Assembly: GCA_014529385.2 (NCBI GenBank)
Contig: CM043955.1
Span: forward strand, 141,144,640-141,208,639
Source: Adiantum capillus-veneris
Taxonomy: Eukaryota > Streptophyta > Polypodiopsida > Polypodiales > Pteridaceae
DNA length: 64,000 nucleotides
Direction of reading: 5' to 3'
The notes beneath the pieces are model-generated. The model made no database searches, was not told the DNA's origin, and saw nothing but the letters and a program-made list of their open reading frames with translations. The position numbers were made by a program, and so were the translations under genes. Shown piece after piece: positions 21,128-30,246 of this stretch (positions are counted from its first letter, which is position 1; every line of letters starts with the position of its first letter).

Positions 21128-21403
21128 GTATGCATGCTTAGGATCATGTTTGTGGTGACGACGTCTCCCAAACACCAAGTAGAACTTATCTCTCTACATT
21201 GGAAGTATGATATGGACTAAAGAACAGACATGCTTGCGGCAGCTAAGTCTCCTGAGCACCAAATGGATTAGTCATCCATTCTGGAATGATGTCGTAGGGT
21301 CAAAAGAGATCCTCTACCCGCTAAGAAACATGGACCAATGACTAGGCTTTATCTTCTCTACCTCATAGTCGAGAGGATGACTATGATTTCAAGAGAGAGG
21401 TAA

Positions 21404-22222
21404 TGTCATAAAATATAATATTTAACTTTACCAAATGATTTTCTCATATTAAACTGATCATTTAATATTGGAAGATAAAAGGGGAACAAGAGTTAGGATA
21501 TAGATACGTGATTCTAGACCTATCTCAACAGGGGACCAAAAGAAGAAATGGTTGCATCTCAATAGGGGTCCAAAAGAAGACGGTCTACCAAAGAGAAATG
21601 TGCAATAAGTGCTTCTAGATTTACCTTAGCATGGGACCAAGAGGAGAGATGGTTACATCTCAATAGGGGTCCAAAAGGAGGAAGTCCATCAAAGAGCAAC
21701 GTGCATATAATGGAGCTTAAAAGACCTTAGGGTTAGCTTCATTAAAGACCTCCAAAATTTAGTGTTAAAAAGTCCTTTGACCTTAGGCAAGCTAGGTTGG
21801 AATCCTACCCAAGCATGAGGTGCTTGTCGGCTTGCTAACTAGAGTGTTTAAAGTGTTTGTGGGAGCCTTGTCCAAGCTTGAGGTGATTCTCATGCTTAAA
21901 TGACTAAGATTATTGAATGTTCAATTCAAAGATAAACTCTCAAGAGGCATAAATGGTTTCCATGATTAATTGACTAAGTGCTTGAAGTGTTCAATTCAAA
22001 CCAATGACTTAAGAAGCATAAAAAACACATGTCAAAATCCTCCACATGTGGCCCTCATGATGTGCTTGAATCCTATTGGATAGGCTTTAAAGGGGTCCAA
22101 TGAGAATTTAGATGCATAAAAATAAATAATTAAGTTCTTTCTCTCAAAGAGAAAAAAAAAGAGGACACATGTCCAAATGATATAATTAAATAATACGAGA
22201 GAGAGAGAGAGAGAGAGAGATT
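21404..22222 (+). repeat. Chromovirus LTR, diverged subfamily, truncated in a GA tract
   Basis: Starts TGTCATAAAATATAAT after the conserved purine tract aagagagagg. The first 70 bases resemble the LTR at 6902, then it diverges; over its whole length it resembles 57475-58315 instead ('ccatgattaattgactaagtgcttgaagt', 'agttctttctctcaaagag'). It ends in a (GA)n run at about 22199-22222, beyond which LINE sequence follows. No LTR end is visible. Confidence 0.8.
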
Positions 22223-22760
22223 GCTGGAAGGATGTGGAGGTTATGGTGATGGAATATAAATTGGGGATTTACGAAAGACATCTGATTAATTAGTAGACTC
22301 CTGGAAATGATAGCATCCTCATTTCCTTATGTTTGAGGATCAGAAATAGATTGGTGAGCCTGACATTGGCTGAACGACAAAGTCTTCTCGCTTCCCAAGA
22401 CCTGGAGTACATATAATGTGCTGGTATACAAATCTGATTGATTTGCATAACTCAACAAAAGTTAAAAGAAAAATTGGTCAAAAGAACGCTGGCAAAAGAG
22501 GGTTACTATTGTCTTGGAGACTAAAAGGCCAGATCACATAAAGGTATTCATCTGGAAGGTGATATGGGGAGCTTTGCCCAGTGGGATTAAGATGCAAGCT
22601 AGAGGGTTAGGATCTGGAACTTGCTCAGGCTGCAAGTCAGCCTCGAAGTACCCCCTTCATTTGCTCGGCAAGTGCCCTACTTCGTGGGACTAGCCGCCAG
22701 GGTGTGCAAGTGGGTAAGGACTTGGAAGATCATCTTTCTTGCGGATGAGTTGATCTTTGG
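22223..22760 (+). pseudogene. LINE (L1-type) ORF2 remnant, zf-RVT region
   Basis: About 22519-22700 reads RPDHIKVFIWKVIWGALPSG, KMQARGLGSGTCSGCKSASK, then HLLGKCPTSWD and stop. This is the zf-RVT signature of plant non-LTR retrotransposons (W-K..LPTG, C-x2-C, then H-L-x3-C). The stretch at 22223-22510 is probably the segment between RT and this domain but has several stops. No RT or endonuclease is seen. It is a short 3' relic. Confidence 0.7.
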
Positions 22761-23677
22761 AGGGTGTGGTATCCAAAGCTAGTCCATTTTAGTATGCACT
22801 CAAAAGATGAGATTCTGCTACCTAAACCAAGTATGGAAGTCTAGGAATCTTTGAGGACAAAATGGAGGTAGCTCTTTTTTATGATATTGTGCAATTGAGC
22901 ACTGATCTTATTCACATCACTACAACATGTCGCATGAATATCAACGTGCATATCGATGGCAAAAAGTTTTTTTTAAAGAACAAAAAGCCCTGGTATGAGC
23001 GTCAATGTCAACATCGGTATTGTATCGTCGGTATGAGTGTCGATATATTAACCATTGAAATATGCACTGCTATGCTCATTGGTATATTTATTTAAATAAA
23101 CGATGAAACATGAATAAAATTTCGGCATTGATTTTTGCACGCATACCAACGTGTATTTCAGGCCTTCTTCGACACTGATTTCGAGGTGTATTTGTATGCC
23201 TATTTCGATACTTGTATCGACACCAAAAACTGCATTTTGTTTTTGGGTGGAGAGGGCTAGGAACTGATGTTGCATGTACTATAGCACCAGGAACCACCTG
23301 CCCAAAGGAAGAGTGCAAAAATAACTGCACTTCACCTACATTTTGATGCTAAAGAGCAAGAGGTACATTCAGTAAGATGAGCAAAATTGTAAGCATAACA
23401 AAACCACAAAATCAAAAGTATAAACATGAAAAGTTTCCAAAAGCATAACCATAACGTCGATTCCCAAACCATAGGCACAATGAAGTGAAAAGTTTTTAAT
23501 GATAACTAAAATATGCTTTGAAAATTGTAAGTATAACGTTAGGAACATTTTAAAGCAAGAATTGTACCATGATTTGAAAATTGTAACCATAATAACAAGA
23601 ATATTCTCAAACCCTAAATGTAACATGATTCATAACTGTTTCCATATTGACAACATAATTGTAAAATCATAACCATA
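22761..23677. other. No supported gene; possible non-autonomous element at 22917-23280
   Basis: Only short open frames. At 22917 'cactacaacatgtcgcatg' resembles a CACTA end, and between there and 23280 the sequence is rich in near-repeats of gtatgagtgtcgat/atcgacac. A convincing inverted partner and 3-bp target duplication were not found, so the element is not called. From 23380 on the DNA is rich in dispersed ccataa words leading into the hexamer array. Confidence 0.4.
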
Positions 23678-23762
23678 ACTATAACCATAACCATAACCAT
23701 AACCATAACCATAACCATAACCATAACCATAACCATAACCATAACCATAACCATAACCATAA
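23678..23762 (+). repeat. (ATAACC)n hexanucleotide array
   Basis: About fourteen head-to-tail copies of ataacc, with degenerate copies spreading from about 23400 to 23890. It differs from the plant telomere repeat (CCCTAAA). Open frames made of alternating Tyr-Gly or Val-Met on the minus strand are by-products of the repeat. Confidence 0.93.
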
Positions 23763-23989
23763 TCTGATTGCCATACCATAACCATAACGTGATTGCCAAA
23801 CCATATTTGCAAAACCATAACCATAACCTACTTTCCATACCATAACCATAACATAAGTGCCATACCATAATCATAATCATAAATGGAATGCAAAGCAATA
23901 AACATAAACATCAAGATGTACATGTATACGATGAATATGGTCATCAAGATGACCATAACTACCAATAAAAGCATATATGGAGGATGTTA

Positions 23990-24620
23990 ACCTCATGGTA
24001 GTGCCTCCCAGTTGACGACCTCTCCCTGCTCCTGCAAATGGGTCAAAAGAGCCACAAGTCCATGCTTGTACTCATACTTCTCCTCTTGGCGTGTTGGAGG
24101 AAGCTTCACAACAACTTTCTGCAAGATAAACATTAACCATAAGATAAATTTTTAGATAACATATACATATCCATCAATTTAAAGCGAATATCATACTTAC
24201 AAACTCATGCCGAAGAGTATTGTACTCCCCACTCTTAGGATGTGACGCTCCAGAAGACTTCAAACGTGCTCTAGCTGCATCTCTTTCCAACCCTGTCCAG
24301 GACAACAGTCCCATCCCTGGTCTTTTACACCTTGCTAGAATCGTGCTCATGTGATCCCCAAGTTGTACGTAGTGTGCCTATTGGTGAACTATCTACTGAA
24401 GAGAGTGGTGGACACTCTCTCGATGGTCTGGACGCATCGATAGAACCGCTCTCTCGATGGTGTGGACAACAGTCCCATCCCTGGTCTTTTACACCTTGCT
24501 AGAATCGTGCTCATGTGATCCCCAAGTTGTACGTAGTGTGCCTATTGGTGAACTATCTACTGAAGAGAGTGGTGGACACTCTCTCGATGGTGTGGACGCA
24601 TCGATAGAACCGCTACCACA
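23990..24620 (-). pseudogene. Unidentified spliced coding remnant
   Basis: Not recognised. On the minus strand an exon-like piece (about 24299-24200) reads CKRPGMGLLSWTGLERDAAR, LKSSGASHPKSGEYNTLRHE, followed by an apparent GT-AG intron to about 24122, then KVVVKLPPTRQEEKYEYKHG, LVALLTHLQEQGEVVNWEAL and a stop near 24000. The two exons have protein-like composition and clean splice edges (gtaagt..cttgcag type). It could be the second gene of a transposon, since such accessory genes surround it, but no domain can be named. A 164-bp duplication at 24301-24617 disrupts its 5' part. Confidence 0.45.
24301..24617. repeat. 164-bp tandem duplication
   Basis: The unit beginning gacaacagtcccatccctgg occurs at 24301-24464 and 24465-24617 with almost no differences (tggtctgg versus tggtgtgg). 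The near identity shows it is recent. It lies in the 5' part of the unidentified minus-strand remnant. Confidence 0.93.
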
Positions 24621-26680
24621 ACAATGATACAACCACTTGCTGCTTTCATGCAGCAACACTAACATGTCACTTAGGAGAAATTTTGTTTGAATGAATAGAT
24701 ACAAGCAGAGTTATTACAAGTATTTGATCAACAAAATGAAGCCAAGATAAACCAAGAAAAAGTGGACAAAGGCATAGATAAAGCGTTGGATAAGGTTTAT
24801 GGTTGAAAGGGTATGTTTGATGGCTACAATGGTGATGGATATCTTGCCTGTTTACAGGTAAGAGATGGAACTTAAGGATGTTTTGATTAAATCGATGATC
24901 AAAAAGTTTAACAAATTAGTAGCTCGAGGATTATCTGATCAAATATAGCAACTTATTGATGCATATGTAGGTAGCTGGACAAATAATGAAGCAACAATTG
25001 TATAAGTGGCTAACTGGCATATGGTTTCAAAAATAGGGAATGATTTTTATGATTCAGTTGTTCTAGAAGAATATGAAGATCAAGGGGTATTAGAAAAATT
25101 AGGATGGTATGAAGAAATTTGGGAAGCAATTTTTGAGAATCCTAATTAAAGCAAAGGAAGACCAAGAAACTAATGAAAATCCACAGATGGATGAACATGT
25201 TGTAGACAAGGTGCATGGCAAAATTCTAGCACTAAGTTGCATTATATGTAAGATATTAAACGTATTAAATGCGTTTAATGGTCATATAATACGTTTGACA
25301 AAATAAAATGATCATATTATATGGAGACATGTCACTGAAATATCATTATATTTTAGAAAAGTTATTCTCTCTCTTTCAATCAAAAATTTAAAAAATATAG
25401 ATTAAGGTTATATATAAAATTTAGTTGTTAATTATATATTTCATTTTTATCGTTTATTATAATTTACAATAGAATTATCTTTTGTTTTTAATTTTCAACT
25501 TTAATATTTTTGAATAATCTTAAAAGTTAGAACTTTGCTCCTTTTGTGTTCTAGTTCTCTCACATGTAAAGAGGAGAAGACTACGATTTTAAGCCGTCTA
25601 TACTTGTGTAGGAGTACATACTCACACTTGAAGATGGATACATGTTATAAATAGAGATTATGTCTTGTGCTAGAGTAAACGTGTTTACTTGCACTAGAGA
25701 TAATAAATTGTTTCACCTTTATTTTGAATGTTATTGCTTATTTATCATTAATTACTATTTCTTTGTTTATTTTAGATTTAATTTCTATTTAGCAAAAGAC
25801 AAGGCTAATACTTTTAATGTAAAAATTATAGGTTTAGAGTTTTTGCTTGAGAGATTAGAAACTTTATTCGAGTATGTACCTACAAGAGATATAAATTAAT
25901 GTTTGCTTAAAAATTTAGAAACTTTACTGGAGTATGTACCTACAAGGGATATAAATTAATGTTTATAATTTTTATTTACAAAGATTTAGACTAAAGGGTT
26001 ATCTTGTGTCTAAGCTTTCAATCTATCTTTTCCATACATTTAAATAGATTTGAATCATTCATTTTTGTTGTGTTGAAGCTTATCTCACTTCAAAATGAAT
26101 GTAGAATTAGGTATGCGTCCTTGTGTTAGAGTGATGTACTCACGCATGGCAGAAGATTGACCAAGATTTTTAATTGATGTTTTTTGGTTGTACTTGATGT
26201 TTATCTTGTAAGGTTAGAAGTTTTTCAATTACAATAATGTTATCACCTTGTTGTGTTAGAGTAGTTGCTCACACTTCTAGAAAGATGTGCAATGACCACC
26301 AATACAGATTGTTTTTACAAATGTGACTTGTAAAAAACCATGATAATGTAACTACAGTCTAAACTTGATCGTTTGTTAACCATTGCGTTGTGTTGTAGTA
26401 TCATGCTCACACCTTGAGATAACTCAATATGACAAAATATTATTTAGGGTATGATTCTTATCATTTGTAAGTGTATCAACTGTGTGGCATTCATTTCAAA
26501 GACCTAAACAGCAAACTAGATTCTCTTTTTAAAGTGTGTTTACAATGAAATTGATATAGGATATGTTTGATTACTTACTATCAATTTTTTGACATAATCA
26601 ATGAATAAATTGTGTACTTCAAGTGTGCGGTTGATAGAAGAATCAACTTACACTTGTCTATTTTTTTAATGGATCTCTTT
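24621..26680. other. AT-rich stretch without a supported gene
   Basis: 24770-25160 contains gag-like scraps in the plus frame (for example LVARGLSDQI, QLIDAYVGSWTNNEAT, VVLEEYEDQGVLEKLGW) split by stops; a retroelement gag origin is possible but not shown. 25160-26680 is AT-rich with only short frames. It includes an exact-period 60-bp duplication at 25857-25969 ('gagtatgtacctacaag' twice). Repeated phrases of the type 'gttagagt..ctcacac' at 26120, 26255 and 26395 suggest a diverged tandem array. Confidence 0.4.
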
Positions 26681-27403
26681 CGTGCATTTTGGATCGTGGT
26701 CATGAGTGGATGTACATGCATGAAATAGTGCCATGATGAGCTTGCATCTCGCTTAAAAGGTCATGCAAAAGTGGTCATACTTTGGGAAGAATAGATCCAA
26801 TAGATGAAGAAGGACTTGGATCCGCCAATGTGATAGAAAGAAAATATTTAATCTCTGTTCCCAGAGTGAAGTGCATGATACAACATCCTTCAAACCAGGT
26901 TCATCTAGTCATGCATCTAATTTGAAGAGACGTTGTATCACTGATATTGGAAAAGGGATACCTATTGATCAGACTTTCCATTAAGATTTTGATAAAAAAT
27001 GGTTATACATGCTTTGTTTAAAGTGGACCCAAGCATTTCTCGCATGCAATACAATTCAATGTAGTGCGCAATATTATCTTCAAAGATGCATTTATGAGCG
27101 CTGCCAAAAAAGGATTTGTGATACTGGATTATAACAAAATGCCCAGAGAGTGTTAAAAAAGTAAAAGATGAGGTAGAAAATATGCTTTGGATAGATGGAC
27201 ATATTGTTAGAAGAAGCCTTTGATCAATGTGATACTAATTTGTCCCCAAGGTTCATGATTCTTAGAAGCCATTAACATGTCTTTGAAAGAAAAAAAATTT
27301 CCATTTCTGAAAAAGATATATGAGTGTGTCATATCAAAAAGCTAGGGGGCCAAGGAATGTAGCAACCACTGTCACCAACAATGCTGCAAATTACAAAGGT
27401 GCA
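26681..27403 (+). pseudogene. hAT transposase remnant (BED-like finger and DUF659 region)
   Basis: A decayed hAT-family transposase in several frames. Near 26720-26780: CHDELASRLKGHAKVV, like the plant BED finger and following helix. Near 27090-27270: DAFMSAAKKGFVILDYNKMP and SLINVILICPQGS, FLEAINMS, which match the DUF659 pattern (..sLiNf.v..p.Gt.Fl.s.d.S). At 27362-27403: NVATTVTNNAANYKGA, the DUF659 end (nVVqvvtDNaanyk). The coding sequence stops dead at 27403 where an LTR begins. No C-terminal dimerisation domain is present in the window. Family call rests on motif spacing, not a search. Confidence 0.68.
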
Positions 27404-28598
27404 TGTTAGCGGGTCACCACGATGGACGTTTATAGCATAGCTGTCTGGAACTAACATAATGTCGGTACTCAGGGAAGCGACTCCGATGGGGCACGAAGAC
27501 TCTTTGAGGGTGTCAACCTCAAGAAGTGAACCTGCAAAATAAAGCTATCTCTTGCACTACCAAATATCTATCACTCTCAAATCTGGTAAACTCTCTATGT
27601 CCTATGTCATAGCCCTTAGTTGTCATGCCATTTTGGCACTCTGTTATGGGAGAAAATCACACCATGTTAGAAGCTGGACACACCCCACGGAAACTGACTA
27701 CTCGGAAGATTATCATTTTTTGTAATTATTCATTTATTGAGGAAACCTGATTTTTCACCTTGTAAATATTGGGGCGTACAGAAGTTTCCAGATTGTATCC
27801 CAGTTTTGATAGTTAGATTGAGTAGATGGTTGATTTGGAACTTTAGGGTTTGAGAATTGTAAGGTATATATACCACTTTTTGACCTTAATGAAAAAACCC
27901 TTTTGTCATTTTTTAAGGAAGTTTTTGAAGTCTGTGAGTGAGCGTATTGTGTACGAGAGAGAGTGTGAGCTTCATCTTGACGCTATGTGTGCACCGGTGG
28001 TCAGAATCGAGTGCGGAGAAGTGCAGCGTGTTGCCCCCGATGAGAGCTACGCGCCGATATCTACATTGCGCGCGTACGGTCCGGTTTTGTGAGTTCCTTC
28101 TACGAGCTTCATTTGGTGATTTGGTGAGCATACGTTGTCTGATTTTGCATTGCAGCATATCTACGCGTTCACATTGAGTAGAGATACGCATTAGGCACTT
28201 TAGATTTCGAAAACAAAGACCTGCAAATTTTGGCCAGACATCCTACGTGATTTTGCACCAGGTGTTTTGGGTTGGGATTTTGGTTCATAGACCTTAGGGA
28301 GAGCGACCTATTGGTGTTAGTAGGGTCCCCTTCAAGTTCTGTGGTGTTTCGAGATTTTTTGATGGGTGTTCGGCTCTAGACAGCGTTGTAGGAAGTTTCC
28401 TCTTATGCACTCTTGAAGGCTGTGGCTTAGACAATTTGTAGAGACCTCTGTAGGAATTAGTTAGGAGTCGGTCGAGTGTAGGTTGACACCTTATGCTTGC
28501 TTCCACGCACCTGCGGGTCGAGCTTCGTCCTTAACTGACAAATCTTGTTAGGTGAGTTCTCGCTGTGCTGACGTCCGTCGCGGCGTATCAGTCCAACA
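27404..28598 (+). repeat. 5' LTR of the giant Tat-like element
   Basis: Starts TGTTAGCGGG at 27404, exactly where the hAT sequence breaks, and ends GTCCAACA at 28598, one base before the primer site. Length 1195 bp. A TATA-like box (ggtatatatacc, about 27862-27873) lies two thirds of the way in and marks the likely promoter. A half copy of the leader palindrome (AGACATCCTACG) occurs at 28236. The matching 3' LTR is not in the window. Confidence 0.78.
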
Positions 28599-28599
28599 T

Positions 28600-28617
28600 T
28601 GGCGCCACTGCCGAGGA
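28600..28617 (+). promoter_or_regulatory. Tat-like primer-binding site (TGGCGCC type)
   Basis: Reads TGGCGCCACTGCCGAGGA one base after the LTR. The first seven bases and general pattern match the primer sites of plant Athila/Tat elements, commonly assigned to tRNA-Asp; the tRNA here is not checked. The second Tat-like element has TGGCGCCACTGTTTGGGA at the same place. Confidence 0.85.
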
Positions 28618-30246
28618 CGAAAACCCTAGGTAGGTGACCGAGACTAGTCCTTGAGGATAGGGATTTTTGGCTTGCCAAGAGTCTCGTTTTACATTTAGAT
28701 AGGATCAGAGGGTGGAGGACTCTCTAGGTCTTAGAGGGAGTCTAGGAAGCGTGTGTCTTCTGGCTTAGATCCTTCGACTTAGGTAGATTTAGGTAGACTA
28801 AGATAGTTTTAGGTATTAATTGAGTTCTTGAGTAGGAGTTGGAGTGGTAGAAGCGGTGAGAGGAGAGCTTGAGATTCCGGAGAGGCCAGAAAGCAACCAA
28901 AACACCATTATCACCATTTCACATGATGAGTAGGAGTAGAGTAAGTAGGAAACCATGATTCAGGATCTAGAGCACTTCATGCATGTATACTTGCTTGGTA
29001 AATTCATCACAAGTTTGTAAAAGACGCAAAAAGATGCAAAAGTGTGTTTGAAAGCCTAGGTGAAGTCCAAAAGTTATTGTGAGTGTTGTTGATAGAGCTG
29101 CAGAGCATCGGGAGCATTTCTGTCAGGGAAAAAATTAATTTCAAGCCAGGAGACATCCTACGTGTAGGATGTCTACATGCTAATCTGGTGGGAATTTTGA
29201 CATTTTGAGTTGACCAGTGTGTTCAGAAGGTGGGGTTTACCCTATTTTCAATTGGAAAGTGGAAATTTGACCATATCTTGACAAGATAAGGCCAGATATA
29301 CTGAAATTGCCAGACATCCTATTCAAATTGTGCCAAAGCATTGTTTTAAGACCAAAACCATAAGATGGTTGCATGAGCATGACTTGCATGATATATTGAG
29401 TGGCTGAGAGGATGTCTTTTTGGCAACCCTTGAGCACCCCAAACCTAATTTTGATCATACCAAAGTGATCACAGCAACTCAAGGGGAGCCCGTGTTTTGA
29501 ATTTGAAGCCATTCTGATGAAAAAGAAATCCTACACGTAGGATGTCTAAAGCAAGAAATTAAAGCCATATACTGACAGTGGGCATAACAAGGTGTTGTAT
29601 AGCCTGAGGTAAGCCTCCTAGTCAATTTTGGTCCAAATTGGAGTTGATTAGACTGATCAAGATCAACAAAATAGGCTGTCGGAATAGATTTCTGATCCAT
29701 TGACCAGCTTATAGGTGTCCAAATCAAAAAGTAAACAGAGCTGTGGACTCAACACATCAAGGGGAATCAATAGTGCAAAAATCCAAGCAAAACAAAGTAG
29801 GAGACATCCTACGCGTAGGATGTCTATTGGGGCATACTGAAGAGAAAATTTGACTAGGCTTAGATAGTGAGATCCCATTTGGCTCAAGGGTTCCAAAACG
29901 TTTTTCAGAAGTGAATTTGGACCTTGTTTGTCCATTTGACAGAGCAAAGACTGAATTCAGACTTTTTCACGTAAATTGACCAACATCCGAGGGAAGTACA
30001 GTTTCAAATTAGTAGACCTAATCCAGAACATTAGCAGTGTATAAAATACAATAGTGGTTGAGATTAACTCTCTAGTTATACCAATCATTACTAAGATAAC
30101 CTCTAGCAGATAAATGCTTTGATTTGATTGCCGAAATTAAATGCTTGTGTACTGGTGTATTCAGTAGAAAAGCAAGAAGTTGTGCGGAGACTGATCCTTT
30201 GCCAGGTGAGTGGTTGGATTTGTGATAAGTTTCATTGATAAGTTTG
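28618..30246 (+). other. Tat-like 5' leader with palindromes
   Basis: About 1.6 kb of untranslated DNA between the primer site and gag. Its outstanding feature is three copies of a 24-bp palindrome (half AGACATCCTACG) at 29151-29174, 29524-29547 and 29802-29825, with a half copy at 29312. The phrase 'ccattctgatgaaa' precedes the second copy and recurs before the copies at 42096 and 42381. No open frame on either strand has a recognisable domain. Such leaders carry packaging and dimerisation signals in retroelements. Confidence 0.75.
29151..29825 (+). repeat. Three dispersed 24-bp palindromes in the leader
   Basis: Copies at 29151, 29524 and 29802. Each reads AGACATCCTACG followed by its mirror (centre CGTG, CACG or CGCG). 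The second copy has one arm change (AGAAATCC). Starts are 373 and 278 bp apart, less regular than the 3' array. Confidence 0.92.

Noticed and set aside
23678-23762. Interstitial telomere repeat
   Set aside because: The unit ATAACC is six bases and differs from the plant CCCTAAA repeat; called a microsatellite only.
23614-23898. Minus-strand open frames encoding long Val-Met or Tyr-Gly repeats
   Set aside because: They are the translation of the (ATAACC)n hexamer array, which is open in several frames; no start context, no domain.
27665-27665. Alternative LTR start at an internal TGTTAG
   Set aside because: hAT homology ends exactly at 27403 and TGTTAGCGGG begins there, so the earlier start explains more.
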